A stretch of 64,000 bases of DNA, from NCBI RefSeq assembly GCF_014863405.1, contig NZ_JACZZA010000015.1:1-64000 (forward strand), in the 5' to 3' direction. The notes beneath the pieces are model-generated. The model had not been told where the DNA came from. It saw nothing but the letters and a program-made list of their open reading frames with translations, and did not search any database. Positions 1-9,162 of the stretch are shown here, in pieces. This DNA comes from Dyella acidiphila (GTDB lineage Bacteria > Pseudomonadota > Gammaproteobacteria > Xanthomonadales > Rhodanobacteraceae). The number at the start of each line of letters is the position of its first letter. Within the stretch, counting starts at the first letter, position 1. A program made the position numbers and the translations under genes.

Positions 1-184
1 AACACGGTTCGGCCGCATAGCGCGTTGAATTATCGGCCACCGGCTCCTGAAGCTGTCCTGCCAGCCATCCAGGATGTACATCTGAAGCTCGCTGCTTAAA
101 CTAACCCTACATCTGGACCAGTTAGTGCAGGCCACTCATGCCCAGCTGCCCGTCACTTCCACCCATGACTTCAGGCCCATGCAC

Positions 185-203
185 TAGTGTGAACCTCACA
201 CTA
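185..203. promoter_or_regulatory. Perfect palindrome, likely PadR operator
   Basis: The sequence TAGTGTGAACCTCACACTA is a perfect 8-bp inverted repeat with a 3-nt spacer. It is flanked by a further GCACT/AGTGC pair at 181-185 and 205-209. It lies 37 nt before the GTG start of a PadR-type repressor, where such regulators commonly autoregulate. Binding by that protein is inferred. Nothing else is recognisable in the first 240 bases. Confidence 0.55.
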
Positions 204-240
204 CAGTGCACTCCATCATAAGTGGAAGAGCGGGTCAGCC

Positions 241-609
241 GTGGACGATAGCGCGGGCCAACTCAAGAAGTTTCAGAAAGAGCTCTCCAGCGGCACGGTG
301 TCGCTGGTGCTGCTGGCGGTGCTTGGGCAGTCGCGGCAGGCGCTTTATGGCTACCAGATCGCCAAGCGGCTGGAAGAGCTGGGTGAGGCGGGGGTGCTGG
401 CGGGCAAGCAGAGCGCGCTGTATCCGGTGCTGCGCAACCTGGAGGCGAATGGGTTGCTGGGCAGCGAGGTGGAGCCTTCGGTGAGCGGGCCGCCGCGGCG
501 CTATTACCGCATTACGAAATTGGGGCGCGACGTGTTGCGTGAATGGATTGCGGCGTGGGAGGCCACGCGCGATTCGGTCGACAAAGTGCTACAGGGAGAA
601 TGGCGATGA
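241..609 (+). CDS. PadR family transcriptional regulator
   Basis: A 122-residue winged-helix repressor. Residues about 15-95 match the PadR core: a hydrophobic helix (VSLVLLAVLGQ), the YGYQIAKRLEELG segment, and the wing PPRRYYRITKLGRDVL. PadR proteins bind short palindromes as dimers and are often released by a ligand. The GTG start at 241 has a GGAAGAG upstream. The stop overlaps the ATG of the next gene (ATGA), so the pair is translationally coupled. Small PadR plus membrane HAAS-domain pairs are a recurrent arrangement in which the repressor controls its partner. The stimulus is unknown. Confidence 0.85.
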   Translation: MDDSAGQLKKFQKELSSGTVSLVLLAVLGQSRQALYGYQIAKRLEELGEAGVLAGKQSALYPVLRNLEANGLLGSEVEPSVSGPPRRYYRITKLGRDVLREWIAAWEATRDSVDKVLQGEWR

Positions 610-1544
610 CGATGGGCTCAACGGGAACGCCGCGCACGATCGCGGAGTACCTGGACCAACTGCGCGCTGCCTTGCGCGGCGCGGATCCTGCCTTGATCCA
701 GGATGCGCTGTACGACGCCGAGGAACACTTGCGCGCCGAACTGGCCGAGCAGCCGGGACGCAGCGAACCAGAGATGCTGGCCAAGGTGGTGAGCAGCTAC
801 GGCGCGCCGGAGGAAGTGGCGGAGCTTTATCGCGATCAGGAGATCAAGATCCAGCGCGCGCTGAGGCCGCCGCTGCCGCCGAAGCGGCGTTCCATCGCGG
901 GACGTTTTTTTGGCGTGGCGGCCGATCCGCGCACCTATGCGTCGCTGTTCTACATGGTGCTGTCGCTGGCTACCGGTATTTTCTATTTCACCTGGGCGGT
1001 AACGGGCATCTCGCTGTCGGCCGGTCTGTCGGTGCTGATCATTGGCCTGCCGTTTATCGTGCTGTTCTTCGGCTCGGTGCGTGTGCTTTCGCTGGTGGAA
1101 GGGCGCATGGTGGAATCGATGCTAGGCGTGCGCATGCCGCGCCGGCCGGCGTTTTCCACGCGCGGCATGTCGTTGTGGCGGCGCATCGGTGCGATGTTCA
1201 GCGATCCGCGCAGCTGGAGCACGCTGTTCTACATGCTGATGATGCTGCCGCTGGGCATTATCTATTTCACTCTCACGGTGACGCTGCTGAGCATTGCGCT
1301 GGCCTTTACCAGTGCACCGGCACTTAAGCTGGTGGCCGATGCCTGGGGCTATTACGACACCTGCGATGGCCCGTCCCGCCTGTGTGATCTGGTGATGTGG
1401 ATGCACGGCTGGGGTGGTGCATGGCTGCTGTGCATTCTCGGTGTGCTGCTACTGTTCGCCACGCTGCATATGGTGCGTACGCTTGGAATGCTGCATGGAC
1501 AGATGGCCAAGCATCTGCTGGTGACCGGCGCTGCGAGGGAGTGA
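606..1544 (+). CDS. HAAS/sensor-domain membrane protein coupled to PadR
   Basis: A 312-residue membrane protein starting at the ATG that overlaps the PadR stop. Residues about 10-85 are a soluble helical domain (TIAEYLDQLRAALRG, YDAEEHLRAEL, VVSSYGAPEEVAELY) of the DUF1700/HAAS type found beside PadR regulators. The rest is membrane embedded and contains an internal duplication: DPRTYASLFYMVLSLATGIF near residue 107 and DPRSWSTLFYMLMMLPLGII near residue 201, resembling the putative sensor domain seen in bacterial signalling proteins. It probably acts as a membrane partner in the PadR circuit. The biochemical activity is unknown. Confidence 0.7.
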   Translation: MTMGSTGTPRTIAEYLDQLRAALRGADPALIQDALYDAEEHLRAELAEQPGRSEPEMLAKVVSSYGAPEEVAELYRDQEIKIQRALRPPLPPKRRSIAGRFFGVAADPRTYASLFYMVLSLATGIFYFTWAVTGISLSAGLSVLIIGLPFIVLFFGSVRVLSLVEGRMVESMLGVRMPRRPAFSTRGMSLWRRIGAMFSDPRSWSTLFYMLMMLPLGIIYFTLTVTLLSIALAFTSAPALKLVADAWGYYDTCDGPSRLCDLVMWMHGWGGAWLLCILGVLLLFATLHMVRTLGMLHGQMAKHLLVTGAARE

Positions 1545-1549
1545 ACGTG

Positions 1550-2017
1550 ATGACGTCACTGCATGGCAACGATGTGCTGGCCGCGCTGGCGGGCGAATGG
1601 CGCGGAGAGGAAAGCATGGCTACCACGCGTTGGGGCCAGGGCGGTTCGGCCAGCGGGTATGCGCATGCGCGCTTCGAGTTGGGCGGCAAGGCGCTGTTGC
1701 AGGATTACCGGCAGGAGCGCGAGGGCAAGCCGTCGCTGCAGGCGCATGCGGTGTTCACGGCCGGGCAGGAACCGGGCGAGTTTGCGCTGTACTGGTTCGA
1801 TAGCTATGGCTTTGCACCCGGGCAGCCGGCGACGGGGCATTGGGATGGCAAACGCCTGGTGTTTCTGCGCAGTTCCACCCGTGGGCAGACGCGGCATATC
1901 TACGAATTTGTCGCGGATGGCGTTTACCGCCTGGGCTTGGAAAGCTCGTTCGATGGCGGTGTGAATTGGGAGCAGGTGATGCAGGGCGAGTATCGTCGTC
2001 TCGGCGATCTACCGTAG
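1550..2017 (+). CDS. DUF1579 family protein
   Basis: A 155-residue soluble protein without signal peptide. It begins 5 nt after the preceding stop, so it is probably the third gene of the PadR operon. The pattern LAGEWRGEESMATTRWGQGG, then HARFELGGKALLQDYRQ, a mid-protein YWFDSYGF and a late YEFVADGVYRLGLESSFDGG is typical of DUF1579, a small lipocalin-like beta-barrel domain of unknown function. The ATG at 1550 is preferred, although the GTG at 1547 is in frame. Confidence 0.75.
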   Translation: MTSLHGNDVLAALAGEWRGEESMATTRWGQGGSASGYAHARFELGGKALLQDYRQEREGKPSLQAHAVFTAGQEPGEFALYWFDSYGFAPGQPATGHWDGKRLVFLRSSTRGQTRHIYEFVADGVYRLGLESSFDGGVNWEQVMQGEYRRLGDLP

Positions 2018-2025
2018 CCATCATC

Positions 2026-2152
2026 GTAGGTTGGGTTATTCCGGACTTGATCCGGGGGTAACCCAACAAATCTCTTGCGTATTTGCTGGCCTGGGCTTGC
2101 CGTACCGATATAGATCGTCGGGTTACCCCCGGATCAAGTCCGGGGTAACCCA
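2026..2152. repeat. REP-like palindrome pair (family A)
   Basis: Two arms, 2026-2067 and 2118-2152, carry TTGGGTTATTCCGGACTTGA...GGTAACCCA and the inverted counterpart GGGTTACCCCCGGATCAAG...TAACCCA. They lie between the convergent DUF1579 and DUF1800 genes. Related copies occur near 25.3 kb and 29.0 kb. Such elements can act as transcription terminators or RNA stabilisers. Confidence 0.8.
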
Positions 2153-2170
2153 GCCAACGTGGTCCCGCCG

Positions 2171-3700
2171 TTAGCGGTAGTTGAGGTCGGGCGAGGAGAG
2201 CAGGAAGGTGTTCCACTCTTGCTGCGACGTTGCTTTGGCCAGCGCATCGCGCGTGGCGTTCGACAGGGTCGGCTCGATGGCGTCGTAATACAGGCGCGTG
2301 GTGAGCATGGGAAAGCCGGCGCCGCGCGCCGTGCTGCCGGCGGGTGTGAACAGCTGGTTGTTACCGGTGCCGATGGCGCGGGCGATATCGAAGCGCTTGG
2401 CCATCTGGCCGGAGCTGGACCAGCTCTGATTATCCAGCGGCCAGCCGTCGGGCGTGATGCGGCCGAACAGCGGCTGGTCGAGTTGGTTGAGCCAGCCTAC
2501 CAGCGGCTGCGCATTGGCAATCGGCGTGCCGTCGTAGGCCAGGCGCACGGATGACACCACGAACTGCGTGGGATCCTTGAATTTCTTGCCGGCATTGGCG
2601 ATCAGGTCGCGCGATTGGAACATCACCCGCACCACGGCGGCGATGTCGCCATCGGTGTGATGGAAGGTGCGGGCCATTTTGTCGACCAGCGCGGGCGGCG
2701 GATTGTCGGACACGAAATATTCGGCCAGCTTGCGCGACACGAACTGCGCACAGGCCGGCTGTTGCACGATCAGGTCCACCGCCTGCTGCACTTCGTCGTA
2801 GCCGCTGCCCTTGATCGGCTTGCCCAGCAGCACTTTGTCGCTGAAATCGTGGCGCTGCGGATTGAACTCGAACATGCCGCTCTTCACTACCAGCGGCGCC
2901 ATCTTTGGGCCGAACTTCTCCGGCTTGCTGTCGATGGGTGCGATGCCGACACCGGTAAGTATCAGCGCCAGTTGCTGCACATCCTGCTGGGTGTAGCCGG
3001 CATTGACGCCCAGCGTATGCAGCTCCATCAGCTCGCGGGCGTAGTTTTCGTTGACGTGGCCCTTGGCGTTCTGCGCGTTGTCGAGAAACTCCAGCATGGC
3101 CGGGCTTTGCAGGGTGGCCATGACCAGGTCGCGGAATTTGCCCAGCGCATGCGGGCGGATCACGTTTTGTTCGTAATCGGCCAGTTCCCAGCGCGCGCGC
3201 CCTTTGGCGGCGTAGACGCTGAAGTGGTTAAGCCAGAACCACACCAGCTGCTCCTTGAGCTGGTTGGGGCCGTAGATGGCGTGCAGCATTTCGGCCTGCT
3301 GCGCTTGCAGGCCGAGCTGGTTGCCGCGCGCCTGCAGGGCCTTGTTGGCGGCGGCCTTGTCGGGGCCCTCCGGCATGGCCTTGATCTGCTGCTGTTCTTG
3401 CTGGATGTCGCTGAGCAGTTGCGGCAACGATGTGTAGAAGGCTTCGTAGGAGGCGATCTGCGCGGTGATCGCCGGCGGCAGCGTATCGGCGATGCGTTCG
3501 CCGAGCTGGTTGGCCAGCAGTGTCTTGCGGCCGAGCGCGTGGTACTGCGCAACTGCGTTGGTATCGAGGCCGAAACCATCGCGCTTGAGCCACGCGGCGT
3601 CATCCGGGCCGAGCCCGGTGGAGTCGGTGGCGGCCAGCGGCGAGGCGGCGAGCAGCAAGCTCAGCGAAAGCAACAGGGGGTGCAGGGCATTCGAACGCAT
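2171..3700 (-). CDS. DUF1800 domain-containing protein (paralogue 1)
   Basis: A 509-residue exported protein with a signal peptide of about 24 residues (LLLSLSLLLAASPLAA). DUF1800 hallmarks are clear: the N-terminal WLKRDGFGLDTNAVAQY, WFWLNHFSVYAAKGRARWEL, NENYARELMELHTLGVNAGY, a GYTQQDVQQLALILTG segment and the late DGWPLDNQSW. The family is of unknown function. It is usually encoded beside a DUF1501 protein, as for the close paralogue at 7.4-9.0 kb. Here the DUF1501 partner is not adjacent, because a divergent membrane-protein gene intervenes, suggesting duplication within the locus. Confidence 0.85.
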   Translation of the reverse strand: MRSNALHPLLLSLSLLLAASPLAATDSTGLGPDDAAWLKRDGFGLDTNAVAQYHALGRKTLLANQLGERIADTLPPAITAQIASYEAFYTSLPQLLSDIQQEQQQIKAMPEGPDKAAANKALQARGNQLGLQAQQAEMLHAIYGPNQLKEQLVWFWLNHFSVYAAKGRARWELADYEQNVIRPHALGKFRDLVMATLQSPAMLEFLDNAQNAKGHVNENYARELMELHTLGVNAGYTQQDVQQLALILTGVGIAPIDSKPEKFGPKMAPLVVKSGMFEFNPQRHDFSDKVLLGKPIKGSGYDEVQQAVDLIVQQPACAQFVSRKLAEYFVSDNPPPALVDKMARTFHHTDGDIAAVVRVMFQSRDLIANAGKKFKDPTQFVVSSVRLAYDGTPIANAQPLVGWLNQLDQPLFGRITPDGWPLDNQSWSSSGQMAKRFDIARAIGTGNNQLFTPAGSTARGAGFPMLTTRLYYDAIEPTLSNATRDALAKATSQQEWNTFLLSSPDLNYR

Positions 3701-3897
3701 GCGTCAGTCCTAACGGCATGAGTGGCGAGAGGGGTGTTAAGCTCGATGCGGCAGGCCGCAGTTTTGCCTGCCACAGGGGCGCTTACAAGGGGTGGGCCGG
3801 CGCAGCAGACAGCGCACGTTGCCGTGCGAGCCATGCACGGCGAATCGACTGCGCAATCGAACGACAGGATGCTGAAAGCGAATACCGATGGGGCAGC

Positions 3898-6231
3898 ATG
3901 CATGAAAAGACCGGAGCGAGGGCGGTGCTCTTGAAGGACGAGCCACGGCGGATCCGCCCATGGTGGCTGGTCCATGCGGTTTTGCTGGTGCTGGTCACGA
4001 TCATGTGGTGGCCGGCCTTGTTCCGGGGCAAGAGCATCCTGCATGGCGATGCGCTGATTTTTAGTTTGCCCCTGCTGGAATTTCTCAAAAACTATCTGCA
4101 TGGCGGGCCATCGCCGCTGTGGGTGGGGCAAGTGCTAGGCGGGCATCCGCTGTTCGCCGAGGGGCAGGGCGCTTTTCTGGCGCCGCTCAATCTGCTGGTG
4201 GCGTGGCTGTTTCCGCCGGTACTTGGCAGCAATGTGTTCCATTACATGTGCATGCTGGGTGCCGGTATCGGCGTGATGCAGCTGTGCAGGCAGCTGGGCC
4301 GCAGCGCCTGGGCTGCCGGCGCGGCCGGCCTGACGGTGGTGTTTTCGTCCTGCTGGATCCACCAGCAACACAACATGACGATTGCGGGCGCCTTGCTATG
4401 GGTGCCCTGGCTGCTGCTGGCCTTCGAGCGCTGGCTGGCATCGCCCACCTTGCCGCGCGCCTTGTGCATGTCGGTGCTGGGTTGCCTGCTGGTGTTTGCC
4501 GGTTATCCGCAGGTGTTGCAGGCGTCGGGCCTGTTCATGCTGTGCAGTATGCCGAGCATGTTTTTTGCGCGTACGTGGACGCAGCATTGGCAGCGGCATA
4601 AACGCGCGTTTGTGCTTACTGCGCTGGTCGCGGGCGTGTTGTGCCTGGGATTTTCCGCGGTGCAGCTGCTGCCTACGCTGGAACTGGCGACGTGGTCGCA
4701 TCGGCGCGGCGGCGTTGAGCTATTTCCGTTTTTCCACGGCTTCAAGACGATTCTGCGTGGCCTGTTTTTCCCGCTTGCGGAAACAAGTGGAATGCCCGCA
4801 GCTGGCAGTCTGCTTGCATGCATGCTGGCCTGCCTGGGATTGCTGCTGCGCGCACCGGCAAGGGCGAAGGGCTACCTGATTTCGACCTGCGTCGTACTGG
4901 TGCTCAGTTTTGGGCCGAGCAGTTTGCTGTTCCGCTTGATCTATAGCGTGGGTATCGTTCCCGGGCTGCACTTTTTCCGGGTTCTGTTTGTTTATTCTGC
5001 CTTTGTAGCGCTGGGCATCGCCGTGCTGGCGGCGTTTGCGATCGATGCGCTGCGCACCTGGCTGCGCGATCATGCCGAGCTGCGCGCGTGGAGGCCTGCG
5101 CGCTGGCTGGGGCTGCTCGTGTTTCTTGCTGTGGGCGTGGCGCTGGCCTATGGCAGCCATCCCCTGCGAGGGCTGTGGACGACACTCCTGATCACGCTGG
5201 CGGCATGCGTGCTTGCATTGCTGCTCACGGCCAGCCGGCGCGTTGCGTGGCTGCCCGCAGCAATGTTCTTGCTAGTGATGCTGCAATGCATGCTGCTGGA
5301 CCTGCATACCATCCGGTTTTATGCCGCTCCCGCGCTGCCCACGCCAAGCCTATTGGATCGATTGGACGGCCCGGCGCCGCAGGACCGCAAGCTATGGGTA
5401 TCCAGTGTGATTGATGCTTACGGCATGCTCGATTCTCGCACGCATGGACTGGACCATCCTGCGCAGCGCGCCTTGGCCACCGATGCCGGCTTGAGCAATT
5501 TGTTGCGGGGAACCTGGTCGCTGAATGGCACGCTGGGCCTGGAACTAAGAAACCGCACGTTGATCGATGAGCCGGTGCGGCAGGAATTGCAAATGCATAC
5601 GGCGGCGGCGCCCGGCGCGCGCCTGATCGACCTGCTGGCGATTCGCTATATCGCGACCGACCACCTGTTGCACGCGCCGGGCCTGCAATTGTTCGGCCGG
5701 GATGCGACAGATTTCTGGGTGATGAAGAACACGTTTGCCCATCCGTTTCTGCAGGTCTACAAGGATGCGGCGGCGGTAGATTCGGCCGAGGCTGCGCTGG
5801 ACCGTTTGCATGCGGCTCAGGTACCGCAGCTGGTCGTGCAGAAGGATCCTCGCGATGCGCCGCTGCCGCCGCCCGATACGACGCCCGGCGACGTATCGCA
5901 AGTGCACACCGTGTTCGAACAGCGTCACTCCGACTATTACGCCATCGATGTGCAATCGCCATTTGCCTGCTGGCTGTTTTTGGCGGACGCCAATTATCCA
6001 GGCTGGCACGCCCAGGTAGATGGCCACCCCACCACAGTGTGGACCGCCCAGCTGCTGGGCAAGGCAATCCATGTACCGGCGGGCACGCACCACGTGGTGG
6101 TGGCATTTCGTTCCGACAGCTTCCGGCTGGGGGCGCTGATTTCGCTGCTGTCGTTGCTAACTGCCGCGGTGCTGTTGATGCTGCATGCAGCCAGGCAGCG
6201 CAGCCCGGCTGTCATGCAGGAGTCGGCTTAG
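3898..6231 (+). CDS. YfhO family membrane protein
   Basis: A 777-residue polytopic membrane protein. The N-terminal half has about a dozen hydrophobic segments beginning with WWLVHAVLLVLVTIMWWPAL. The FRGKSILHGDALIFSLPLLE loop and the C-terminal FLADANYPGWHAQVDG followed by VPAGTHHVVVAFRS and a final membrane helix are typical of YfhO-type proteins, relatives of GT-C glycosyltransferases thought to modify envelope glycopolymers with lipid-linked sugars. The reading frame stays open upstream to 3718, but the first stretch is not membrane-like, so the ATG at 3898 is chosen. The 3' end overlaps the convergent DUF1501 gene by 4 nt. Confidence 0.75.
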   Translation: MHEKTGARAVLLKDEPRRIRPWWLVHAVLLVLVTIMWWPALFRGKSILHGDALIFSLPLLEFLKNYLHGGPSPLWVGQVLGGHPLFAEGQGAFLAPLNLLVAWLFPPVLGSNVFHYMCMLGAGIGVMQLCRQLGRSAWAAGAAGLTVVFSSCWIHQQHNMTIAGALLWVPWLLLAFERWLASPTLPRALCMSVLGCLLVFAGYPQVLQASGLFMLCSMPSMFFARTWTQHWQRHKRAFVLTALVAGVLCLGFSAVQLLPTLELATWSHRRGGVELFPFFHGFKTILRGLFFPLAETSGMPAAGSLLACMLACLGLLLRAPARAKGYLISTCVVLVLSFGPSSLLFRLIYSVGIVPGLHFFRVLFVYSAFVALGIAVLAAFAIDALRTWLRDHAELRAWRPARWLGLLVFLAVGVALAYGSHPLRGLWTTLLITLAACVLALLLTASRRVAWLPAAMFLLVMLQCMLLDLHTIRFYAAPALPTPSLLDRLDGPAPQDRKLWVSSVIDAYGMLDSRTHGLDHPAQRALATDAGLSNLLRGTWSLNGTLGLELRNRTLIDEPVRQELQMHTAAAPGARLIDLLAIRYIATDHLLHAPGLQLFGRDATDFWVMKNTFAHPFLQVYKDAAAVDSAEAALDRLHAAQVPQLVVQKDPRDAPLPPPDTTPGDVSQVHTVFEQRHSDYYAIDVQSPFACWLFLADANYPGWHAQVDGHPTTVWTAQLLGKAIHVPAGTHHVVVAFRSDSFRLGALISLLSLLTAAVLLMLHAARQRSPAVMQESA

Positions 6232-7427
6232 ACCAGGTGCAGATCGCGCGGCTTTGCCTGCGGGAAAATGCTCTGCAGCTGGTTGCCGTTCAAGCCCCAG
6301 ATGCGCCCGAGCAGGCCGCTGTACACGTCGCGGTAGTTGTTGAGTACCTGGTAGTCGCGGTTCTGCAGCAGGTTCTGCTGATTCACCGCCATCTGCTCGC
6401 CGGCAATGCGGCCGCCGTTGACCTTGCCGCCCAGCACCCAGTGCACAGTGCCGTGGCCATGGTCGGTGCCGTGGTCGCCGTTTTCGCGGAAAGTGCGGCC
6501 GAATTCGGAGACCACCACCACGGTGGTGTTGTCCCACTCACTGCCTAGCGCCGCGGCGTAAGCGGCGAGGCCCTGGCCGAGATTGCGCAGATTGTTGGCC
6601 AGGCCGCCGGTGATGTTGCCCTGGTTGACGTGCGTATCCCAGCCGCCGACATCGACAAAGCCGATGCGGTACTGGTCGCGCATCAAGGTGGCGATACGCT
6701 GGGTTTCCTGCGCAAAGCCCGACGCATTCGGCGCGCCGCGGCTGGCCGCGACCATTTCGTTCTGCAGGTCCATCGACACCGTGCTGCGCAGGCTCAGGCC
6801 GTCGGCGGCGGCCGAGGCAAGCGAGGTGTTCTTGTACATGCCGGCGAGAATCGCCGACTGGCGTTCGTCGAAATGCGCCTTGGTATCGCCCTTGAGCGAA
6901 ATATTGGGGATGTCTTTGCTGGCGCCCTGGAAGCTCAGCGGCAGGCTGTTGGTGAAGGCGATCGCCGGCACGCCAGTCAGCGTGCCCGATAGCCGCGCCA
7001 TAAAGCCGGAGCGGAAGTTGCCGCCTTGTGTCAGCGGTTCGCCGCGCTCGATGCTGTCCTGCGTTTCGAAATGGCTGCGTGACAGATCGTCGGTGCCGGC
7101 GAAGGGAATAAAGGCCACCTGCTTCTTCTGCCACAGCGGATAGATCGAATCGCGCAGCACCGGATTGAGGCCCCAGTTGCCATCCAGCGCAATGGTGGTG
7201 TTGGGATTGTTGGGATCGGGCTTGGCGATGGCGATGGTAGGGCGCGATTCGTAGTAGAAGTCGCTGCTGTAGGGCACCAGCAGGTTGTTGCAGTCGTAGC
7301 CGCCGCGCAGGAATACGAACAGGAAGCGCGGCGAGCTTGGCGGCGCGGCAAACAGGCGGCCGGAGAAGGACAGCGCGGGAAGTGCGGCAGCGCCAGCGGC
7401 GGCAAGCAGGAATTCACGGCGTTTCAT
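6228..7427 (-). CDS. DUF1501 domain-containing protein, Tat-exported
   Basis: A 399-residue protein that opens with the twin-arginine signal MKRREFLLAAAGAAALPALS. DUF1501 signatures are FLFVFLRGGYDCNNLLVPYS, GFVDVGGWDTHVNQG, VVVVSEFGRTFRENGD and the histidine-rich GDHGTDHGHGTVHWVLGG, a fold related to alkaline phosphatase/sulfatase enzymes. It begins 9 nt after the DUF1800 stop, so the two are cotranscribed. DUF1800/DUF1501 pairs are widespread in environmental bacteria and have no proven activity. The substrate is unknown. Confidence 0.85.
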   Translation of the reverse strand: MKRREFLLAAAGAAALPALSFSGRLFAAPPSSPRFLFVFLRGGYDCNNLLVPYSSDFYYESRPTIAIAKPDPNNPNTTIALDGNWGLNPVLRDSIYPLWQKKQVAFIPFAGTDDLSRSHFETQDSIERGEPLTQGGNFRSGFMARLSGTLTGVPAIAFTNSLPLSFQGASKDIPNISLKGDTKAHFDERQSAILAGMYKNTSLASAAADGLSLRSTVSMDLQNEMVAASRGAPNASGFAQETQRIATLMRDQYRIGFVDVGGWDTHVNQGNITGGLANNLRNLGQGLAAYAAALGSEWDNTTVVVVSEFGRTFRENGDHGTDHGHGTVHWVLGGKVNGGRIAGEQMAVNQQNLLQNRDYQVLNNYRDVYSGLLGRIWGLNGNQLQSIFPQAKPRDLHLV

Positions 7428-7436
7428 GGCGATACC

Positions 7437-9002
7437 TCAGCGATAGTTGAAGTCAGGAGAGGACAGCAGAAAGGTGTTCCATTCCACCGGCGAATTGGCT
7501 TTGGCCAGGGCGTCGCGCGTGCTGGCGGAAAGGCCGGGCTGCAGTGTCTGCTGGAATAAGGCGCTATTGAGCAGCGGCGGCTGGCCGCGCACGCCGTCGC
7601 TGTCGTTGCCGGCGAACAGGCGATTGCGGCCGCTGCCGATCGCACGTGCTACGTCGAAGCGCTTGGCCATCTGGCCGGAACTGGACCAGCTGGCGTTGTC
7701 GGTGGGCCAGCCGTCCGGCGTGATATGTCCGTAGACCGGCTCGGCCATCTGGTTGAGCCAGTTCACCAGCGGGTCGGCGTTGCTGATCGGCTTGCCGTCA
7801 TAGCTCAGGCGCATCGCGGAGACCAGGAACTGGGTGGGATCCTTGAATTTCTGGCCGTGGCCGGCGGTGATGTCGCTGGACAGGAACATGGTGCGCAACA
7901 CCGCGGCGATATCGCCGTCGGTGCGCTGGAAAGTGGCGGCCATGGCATCGACCAGCTGCGGCGGCGGATTGTCGGCCACGAAGTATTGCGCGAGTTGGCG
8001 CGAAATGAATTTGGCGCAGGCCGGCTGTTGCACGATCAGGTCAACCGCCTGCTCGATCTCGCCGAAGCCGCTGCCCGGGATGCGATGGCCGAGAAATGCT
8101 TTCTCGGAGAAATCGTGCTTGCCCGGCGTGAATACGAACAGCCCATCGCGCACGATGCCGGGTCGCTGCCGGAAGAAGCCGCCGTCGACGCCGTTGACCA
8201 TGCCGGCGCCGCGCTGCGGCACCACGCCTGCGCCGGTCAGGATCAACGCCAGTTGCTGCACATCCTGCTGCGTATAGCCGGCGTTGACACCCAGCGTGTG
8301 CAGCTCCATCAGCTCGCGTGCGTAGTTTTCGTTGGTCTTGCCGCGCACGTTCTTGGCGTTATCCAGGTACAGCTGCATGGCGGGGCTTTCCAGCGTCGCC
8401 ATCACCAGGTCTTTGAACTTGCCCAGCGCATGCGGGCGGATCACGCTTTCTTCGTAGTCGGTAGTGAACAGACCCACGCCGCCTTTGGGCGCGTAGACGC
8501 TGAAATGGTTGAGCCAGAACCACACCATCTGTTCCTTCAGCTGGTTGCCGCCGTAGATGGCGCGCAGCAGTTCCACTTCCATGCTTTGCTTGTACAGTTC
8601 GCGGCGGTATTTCTGGAAATCCTTCTTGGCGTTGTCTTTGGCGCCGGTATCGGTGGCGTCCACATTTTTGGCTTTCTGCTGGTCGTCGCGGTATTCGGCT
8701 ACCAGCTGCGCGGGTGCGGTGTTGAATACTTCGTAGCTGTTGATCAGCGGTGCGACTGCCGGGGGCAGGGGATCGTCGCCGCCGGCCAGCTGTTCGTCGA
8801 GAAAGCGCGTGCGGCCCAGTTCGCGATAACGCTCGATGGTGGCGCTGTCCAGGCCGAAGCTGTCGCGGCGCAGCCATGCGATATCGTCGGCGCTCAACGG
8901 TGCGCTGGCGGCCTGCGCAACGCCGGCCAGGGCGAGGCCCAGCAGCGGGGCCAGCAGCAGCGCGCGTCGCGAGCGTGGTTTCGGGCGGTTCCGGGCGGGC
9001 AT
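7437..9002 (-). CDS. DUF1800 domain-containing protein (paralogue 2)
   Basis: A 521-residue exported protein. The start at 9002 is chosen because AGGGGAA lies just upstream and the protein then opens with a proper signal peptide (RRALLLAPLLGLALAGVAQAA). The frame extends further upstream without a good signal. It shares WFWLNHFSVYAPKGG, NENYARELMELHTLGVNAGY, QQDVQQLALILTG and DGWPTDNASWSSSGQMAKRF with the protein at 2.2-3.7 kb. The two are strongly similar paralogues. It heads the operon with the DUF1501 gene. Confidence 0.87.
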   Translation of the reverse strand: MPARNRPKPRSRRALLLAPLLGLALAGVAQAASAPLSADDIAWLRRDSFGLDSATIERYRELGRTRFLDEQLAGGDDPLPPAVAPLINSYEVFNTAPAQLVAEYRDDQQKAKNVDATDTGAKDNAKKDFQKYRRELYKQSMEVELLRAIYGGNQLKEQMVWFWLNHFSVYAPKGGVGLFTTDYEESVIRPHALGKFKDLVMATLESPAMQLYLDNAKNVRGKTNENYARELMELHTLGVNAGYTQQDVQQLALILTGAGVVPQRGAGMVNGVDGGFFRQRPGIVRDGLFVFTPGKHDFSEKAFLGHRIPGSGFGEIEQAVDLIVQQPACAKFISRQLAQYFVADNPPPQLVDAMAATFQRTDGDIAAVLRTMFLSSDITAGHGQKFKDPTQFLVSAMRLSYDGKPISNADPLVNWLNQMAEPVYGHITPDGWPTDNASWSSSGQMAKRFDVARAIGSGRNRLFAGNDSDGVRGQPPLLNSALFQQTLQPGLSASTRDALAKANSPVEWNTFLLSSPDFNYR

Positions 9003-9162
9003 GAGCGGTTCCCCTGTAATGGTCTTGCTTGCCTCAACGTACGGTATGGAACCACGCTGACGTGGCTGTTGCGAAATGTGAAGCGATATTCCGCTGTGAT
9101 TCACGTAGTGAGGCACGCGTGTTAACCCCGGGTTACCATGCCTGGCTTCAAGGAGCCCAACC

